DNA from: Saccoglossus kowalevskii
Taxonomy: Eukaryota > Hemichordata > Enteropneusta > Harrimaniidae
Length of the DNA: 21,933 bases
Assembly (NCBI RefSeq): GCF_000003605.2
Contig: NW_003145783.1
Coordinates: 93,334 to 115,266, forward strand
Direction: 5' to 3'
Part shown: positions 17,951 to 21,933 of the stretch, piece after piece
Layout of the letters: each line of letters begins with the position of its first letter
Position numbering within the stretch: position 1 is the stretch's first letter
Program-made: the position numbers and the translations under genes
Notes under the pieces: generated by a model
Told to the model about the DNA's origin: nothing
What the model saw: the letters and a program-made list of their open reading frames with translations, nothing else
Databases searched by the model: none

Positions 17951-18256
17951 TTTTTTTTTATTTACGCCTATCGCCCCTCCTGGGACATAGGCCGTCAACC
18001 AGGTTCCTCCAGGCAGAGCGGTTCTGAGCCAGCGTCTCCAGTTCTTTCCATGTGCGGCCCATCTTCTTAACATCTGCCTCCATGTCTCTGCGCCATGAGT
18101 TACGAGGCATTCCCCTCTTCCTTTTTCCTTGAGGATTCCAAGTCAATGCCTGTCTAGTAATATTAGGCATTGGTTTCCGTAGGGTGTGGCCAATCCACCG
18201 CCATCGTCTCTGCAAGAGCTCTGCCTCAATGGGTTGCTGATGAGCAATCTCCCACA
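17951..18256 (-). mobile_element. 5'-truncated LINE, C-terminal end of the reverse-transcriptase ORF
   Basis: About 98 codons (minus strand) end at TAA in the poly-A tail and read LWEIAHQQPIEAELLQRRWR, WIGHTLRKPMPNITRQALTW, NPQGKRKRGMPRNSWRRDME and so on to LCPRRGDRRK. RRWxWIGHxLR and NPQGKRKRGxPxxxWRR are hallmarks of the C-terminus of ORF2-type non-LTR polymerases; the exact clade is uncertain. The element has almost no 3' UTR, an A-rich tail (17951-17959 read in reverse) and 12-bp target duplications on both sides. It is a dead, extreme 5' truncation. Upstream codons up to 18329 are host sequence fused by chance. Confidence 0.88.
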
Positions 18257-18268
18257 AGAAGGCCTTTA
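18257..18268. repeat. target-site duplication of the LINE, 5' side
   Basis: AGAAGGCCTTTA, identical to 17939-17950. LINE similarity starts right after it, which fixes the truncation point. Confidence 0.8.
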
Positions 18269-18972
18269 ACTGAATTCGATTTAACGATTCCAGTCGATCA
18301 GAATTCTCACGAACTGAACAAAACAACAATCTCTTATTAATGGGACAGTGGAAGTTTCACTTCACGTCACACCACGTCACACCACGGTCACTTGTTTTTA
18401 GTAACTGTTATCTTACAAATTGGGAACTGTATCCTTCAATTAGAAGTGACGAACAGGTTAACCTCCAGGCCGCGTTAATGCATGCGAATGTTCCAGTGAG
18501 TATGCCACTCACAAAATTCGGCAATGAGTTAGATAAACAGCGAACCTCAATAACAAAGAGCTTAGCTACACCGCGGTTAATAACACCACCAACAACTTTC
18601 TGTCACTGTGGGCACGATCTTCTACAAACAAAGCATTGAAACACTATCCTACCATTGACACTTCAATGTTAGGTAATATGTTGATTTCACTGCGTGGAAC
18701 GTGTAATCACGACAAAAAACCGGTACTTTTTCCAATGAGAAACAAATCGGTAACTCTTACCTTTGAATTAAACGTACCGATCAGTGAAATCACTGCCTAT
18801 TTGAAGTTGTGTGTGTTTGGCCTCAGACAACAAATTGGCGCAGGTCAATCACTTCTACCTCAGACTACTGTAGAAAAATCAAAATAATGAGAAATACTAC
18901 TATAAATTGCTCATTATGTATTCATAAATATCGTAGACGAAAGAAAGGAATATTAAAAATGCTGTAACTCAC
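18269..18972. other. no gene established; 10-bp tandem repeat and a UTR-like exon signal
   Basis: CACGTCACAC is repeated in tandem near 18363-18382. Plus-strand frames 18340-18639 and 18636-18887 overlap by 4 bases but match nothing known. On the minus strand GATTTTTCTACAG (acceptor, about 18869) and CAAAG/GTAAGAG (donor, about 18761) bound about 107 bases with stops in all frames, possibly a non-coding 5' exon. Confidence 0.3.
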
Positions 18973-19051
18973 CAAAAGAATTGTCTATTTGAACAGAAGG
19001 ATTTACGACTATAAGGTCAAAACTCACAAGTGTGCGCATGTGCCTTTGGCA
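18973..19051 (-). CDS. candidate coding exon, 79 bp, product unknown
   Basis: Acceptor GTTATGTTATTCTAG and donor TTTTG/GTGAGTTAC bound a frame (phase 0 in, 1 out) reading CQRHMRTLVSFDLIVVNPSV then QIDNSF. The alternating hydrophobic pattern resembles beta structure. It could also be a first exon from ATG 19039. It is phase-compatible with the exon at 21064-21014 upstream. Its phase also fits an acceptor 18 bases before the cyclase ATG, so it might be a 5' exon of that gene; a hydrophobic strand before a signal peptide makes this unlikely. The family is not recognised. Confidence 0.3.
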
Positions 19052-19514
19052 CTAGAATAACATAACGAAAACATACGAAGCAGGTAAATGCAAGGTCTGC
19101 CAAGGCTCGCATTCCAAGGGCGTAATCGCCAATTCACATTCACAACAATAGACGTTGCTAGTCTGTTCTATAGTAGTTTGAGCGTCTACGATGTACACAA
19201 AGGGAACATTCAAGTATGTAAATTATGGTGGTATACAGACAGTATAAAGGAAAGATCACAGTCCCTATATCTACTTGGGCAACTTGAATAAGAAGGTCAA
19301 CGACTGGTTGAAGATGCATTTCCAGTTCGTAAATTTGCGAAGTTTTGTTTCCAGAATAAGATTGACAATACTGGTAAACATTGTTTACTTATTCCTCAGT
19401 CCCCTCTATGCCAATCTTTTTTTTAAATTTGGGTTTAATTAGTTATTTTTATTATACATTTTCTTTTATTTTATTTGCCGTGTAATTCATTATATTTTAA
19501 CCAGAGTGCCCCAT
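19052..19514. other. non-coding stretch
   Basis: A 67-codon plus-strand frame at 19088 has no recognisable product. AT-rich tail 19415-19500. Nothing else was seen. Confidence 0.35.
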
Positions 19515-19640
19515 TCTAGCCTCACAAGGTTGCGTGAGCTGCGCCCTCTGCGGTGCTCCAAACCCAACACTGTACGCCGTAGGGTCTTATGTCGTTCGGT
19601 CGGCGAGGGCGCCACTCACGCCTACATGTCAGGCTACAGG
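19515..19640. mobile_element. about 126-bp GC-rich MITE with 35-40-bp terminal inverted repeats
   Basis: The left arm TCTAGCCTCACAAGGTTGCG and onward (to about 19553) pairs with the inverted right arm TGTAGCCTGACATGTAGGCG (from about 19640 down to 19600). Shared blocks are TAGCCT, GCGTGAG and GCGCCCTC. Its GC content is well above the flanks. The 64-codon plus-strand frame through it is not a gene. The target duplication is not evident. Confidence 0.65.
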
Positions 19641-20398
19641 AAACAACTCCTGAAATATCTTATTTGTACGTGTATAACCTATACACATATTAGTATATAG
19701 TCAGGGGGGATATATTCATAAGCATATAGTGTAGTATAAACTTTCGTAAAAGCGGTTGTTTCGCCTTAAAAAACAGAGTAAAATGTATAATCTGCAAGAC
19801 AGACTGTAAAATTCCAAGGTGTCTCTGTCTGTCACTCATTTCGGTACATGTATATATATATATATATATAATTGTTCTTTTACATTTCTGACAATATTGT
19901 AAAATCATTCAATTTTAATTTCGCTATTTCCGCTGATAAGTAAAATTCGCTTATTAATAGAATTTACGTGAACATGTAAAATAATAATAAAACTCATTGT
20001 TTTCTTGACAAATTCGTGAAATTAAAACACAGCGAATATGCTCGAAACATCAAAATAGTGAAATTAAATGTCAGTGAAAATAAATGGTTTTACAATATAT
20101 TACTTTGATATTTATAGTTTTGTTAGGCTTTTGAGAAGTGTTTGTCCCAGATTATCCAGGACTGTTTATGTTCGTACAATCTAAGGTAACAAATTGGTTA
20201 AAAGTCGTCCTTTTCTTCCACTTAGTCGTCAAGTGTTAGGATGGCATTATAAAGTATAATTAACAATGCAACAATATAGAGAAGATTGTGGCGTGTATAT
20301 ATTAAAATGGGGCAAAACTCCAAAATTGTTATTTTTGGGTGGCAAAGAGTTAGACTTTATATTTGTTTATGGTTTTAGTCTTAATATAGTAGGCGTGT
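19641..20398. other. non-coding stretch with TA dinucleotide run
   Basis: (TA)10 at 19851-19870; otherwise AT-rich and featureless. Confidence 0.45.
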
Positions 20399-20453
20399 AG
20401 CTTGTTGTCAAACCAATCAGGGTTTAGATTTGCCGAGGTTTACCCAACAAGCT
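20399..20453. repeat. nested stem-loop
   Basis: AGCTTGTTG (20399-20407) pairs with CAACAAGCT (20445-20453). Inside, AAACC and GGTTT form a second stem around AATCAG. A multi-stem fold is possible in RNA or as a cruciform. No known RNA family was recognised. Confidence 0.5.
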
Positions 20454-20596
20454 CTGCGAGCTTTTGTATTCCATGATAGATATTCAAATGTACCTCTATT
20501 TTCGCCTGTAAATGCCCACGAATACTGTAGAACACGTTGACATAGCTGCATGCAATTTTAGCGGATTTGACTCTTGGCAGAATTAACAGAATCTTA

Positions 20597-20746
20597 ATTT
20601 AGCTAAAGTGTCAACTATCTCATTGTGAGAATATACTGTCTGTTAAATTAGCTACATCTTGAATTAGCGATATTACAGATTAGCTAAATTAGCTAAAATA
20701 ACATGCTAGCTAAAAAGACATGTTTTGCAGTATTTCCCTTAGCTTA
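20597..20746. repeat. cluster of TTAGCTAA-like words
   Basis: TTAGCTAA or one-off variants (ATTAGCTA, GCTAGCTAA, TTAGCTTA) occur near 20599, 20647, 20680, 20689, 20706 and 20739, irregularly spaced and palindromic. They could be a decayed satellite or clustered homeodomain-like sites; no function is assigned. Confidence 0.4.
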
Positions 20747-21013
20747 CAGATATGCCAAATTTTGTTTTCATTCAGAAAGTAAAGTCGCTGTGTTATTTAA
20801 TTACGTTTTCATTGCCACAATAATGACGTACAAGTATGGGCAGTAAAAAACATAAAATAACTAAAAAAAATGACTAAAAGACAAAAAATTTAAATAAAAA
20901 AAATATAACACAAGTTAAAATATACTGGTACAAATCACGAACACAATTACAGACAATTTCACTAAAATACAGCAATAATATGTATATCTATAACATTGAA
21001 ATGAAGTACTCAC
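20747..21013. other. non-coding A-rich stretch
   Basis: Poly-A-rich (20850-20920), no frames of note. On the minus strand it would be the intron after the 21014 donor. Confidence 0.35.
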
Positions 21014-21064
21014 CTGGAAGGGTGTTGCTGTCTTAGTTCCATGCAGTGTCTGCACGCATGGCAT
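21014..21064 (-). CDS. candidate first exon with strong donor
   Basis: ATG at 21064 opens 17 codons (MPCVQTLHGTKTATPFQ) ending at TTCCAG/GTGAGTAC, an excellent 5' splice site, phase 0. It lies about 50 bases past the poly-A signal of the right-hand gene, so it would begin a separate minus-strand transcript. A second frame is open too (CHACRHCMELRQQHPS), so it may be non-coding. A stem TTTGGGTG/CACCCAAA (21066-21088) abuts the ATG. Confidence 0.25.
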
Positions 21065-21113
21065 CTTTGGGTGGGTGTTACACCCAAATATAATTAATGT
21101 TTTTTTGTCATTT

Positions 21114-21119
21114 TTATTT
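21114..21119 (-). terminator. poly-A signal of the right-hand minus-strand gene
   Basis: AATAAA on the minus strand, 91 bases past the TAG at 21212-21210, giving a short 3' UTR consistent with the gene model 21820-21210. Confidence 0.4.
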
Positions 21120-21209
21120 CTTTGTCTTCGTAGAAGAAAATGTCGTTGATAAGCAATTTTGTTGAACTTCAGGACTTTTTTTTCTGTTTTGACAGTTAAC
21201 TGTCACCGT

Positions 21210-21820
21210 CTAGGAAAGTTTATCCATGCACGCCTGTAGCCTTGTTTTTGTTTCAGATAGTACCACATCATTTTCTACATATAGAAGACAATTGGAGTTG
21301 GTTGGTTACGGTGAATTACAGGTGATTGGATCAAATATACCCAGGAGATCATTTATCATGAACAAATGGAAAGGATAAGAGCTTTTATTACGTCTTTGAC
21401 TTACACCACACGTTGAAATAAATTATTTAGTTAAGCCACTTTATATTTTAATATATTGTATATATTTTTAATGGTTTTATATATATTGCCTCTAATGCGG
21501 TAGTTTTTTTTTAAACATACCTTCACGCCAGTCACTGTCAAATAGGTCTATAAAACAAACATATAGTCGTTTATATTTCTTTTTTTATTTTTTTTGTCGT
21601 TGAATTACCAGTATGTTGACTGTGGTACAGAGATTTATCAACAATCCTTTTCATAATCTGTGGTGCGGCGCTTTTTTTCTGAAATCAAATTAGGGACTAG
21701 AGAATGCTATTCTCTTCTATGCAGTTAGTCTCACGTTCAGTAATAGTTTCCCTGGATAACTGGACATAGCTATGCCAATAGGAGTTTGGGTTGATTTGGA
21801 TCCTGAGTTATGAAGTGGTA
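21210..21820 (-). CDS. 3' end of an unrecognised gene, four exons
   Basis: Exons on the minus strand: 21820-21735 (phase 1 in, 0 out; donor GAAC/GTGAGA), 21678-21609 (acceptor TTTGATTTCAG; donor ACTG/GTAATT), a 27-base microexon 21547-21521 (acceptor TTTGTTTTATAG; donor GAAG/GTATGT), and 21274-21210 (acceptor CTTCTATATGTAG; TAG stop). Phases 0, 1, 1 agree throughout. The joined C-terminus runs through PLHNSGSKSTQTPIGIAM, KKSAAPQIMKRIVDKSLYHS, DLFDSDWREENDVV and SETKTRLQACMDKLS: polar, acidic then helical, perhaps coiled-coil. The first two introns are short (56 and 61 bases), which lowers confidence. An in-frame continuation upstream of 21820 means the first exon may start further out. Family not recognised. 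Confidence 0.42.
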
Positions 21821-21933
21821 CTATACACAAGCTCCATGATTCGGAGAATATATTTGAAGAAAAAAAAATAAATAATTTCTGTACATCATCTATGAGATAA
21901 TGTTGGCCACGTGTGAACAATTCATTATTATTA

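Noticed and set aside
18269-18329. Extension of the LINE frame upstream of 18256
   Set aside because: Lies beyond the target-site duplication, so it is host sequence fused in frame by chance.
1-21933. CRISPR arrays, toxin-antitoxin, operons, rRNA genes, viral genes
   Set aside because: None seen; the sequence has eukaryotic gene structure and the only regular array is the minisatellite, whose copies are contiguous and diverged.

Overview
The window looks like AT-rich, intron-bearing metazoan nuclear DNA, most likely from a marine invertebrate. The reasons are GT-AG introns of about 50-500 bases, abundant small inverted-repeat (MITE-like) elements, a 5'-truncated LINE with a poly-A tail and target-site duplication, a decayed tRNA-derived SINE, and a 2A-like NPGP motif of the kind known from invertebrate retroelements and NLR genes. 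There is no bacterial operon structure, and nearly all simple ORFs are chance or antisense frames. The lineage is inference.

The one gene identified with confidence is a minus-strand, five-exon gene (16752 to 14648) for a secreted metal-dependent cyclase-family hydrolase (Pfam Cyclase; kynurenine formamidase/isatin hydrolase-like). Its metal-binding and substrate motifs are intact and all exon phases agree. The first coding exon, however, lacks one base near 16656 relative to the family, so as assembled the frame breaks after about 32 codons. The gene is therefore either a very young pseudogene or affected by an assembly error.

At the right edge (21820 to 21210, minus) four phase-compatible exons plus an AATAAA look like the 3' end of an unrecognised gene. 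Weaker candidate exons are a plus-strand terminal exon at 9047-9148 with AATAAA 22 bases later (FN3-like ending), a phase-compatible minus-strand pair at 10982-10902 and 10773-10625, minus-strand exons at 21064-21014 and 19051-18973, and plus-strand terminal exons at 1-102 and 2934-3112.

The rest is intergenic or intronic and rich in repeats. From left to right: a 57-58-bp minisatellite (467-1112); a cluster of near-perfect hairpins (2091-2567); a 2A-like retroelement remnant (3221-3319); a tRNA-derived SINE head (about 3770-3850); a 710-bp element with about 157-bp terminal inverted repeats (4281-4990); a 157-bp TTAA-flanked MITE (5050-5206); a 1.9-kb TTAA-flanked element with 17-bp perfect terminal repeats (5830-7751); foldbacks at 8.4, 9.5 and 19.5 kb; a 1.1-kb block almost without CpG (12.4-13.5 kb); and a LINE 3' end (17951-18256). 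I see no gene cluster or obviously new system. The most notable items are the one-base lesion in the cyclase gene, the 1.9-kb TTAA element, and the 2A-like remnant.
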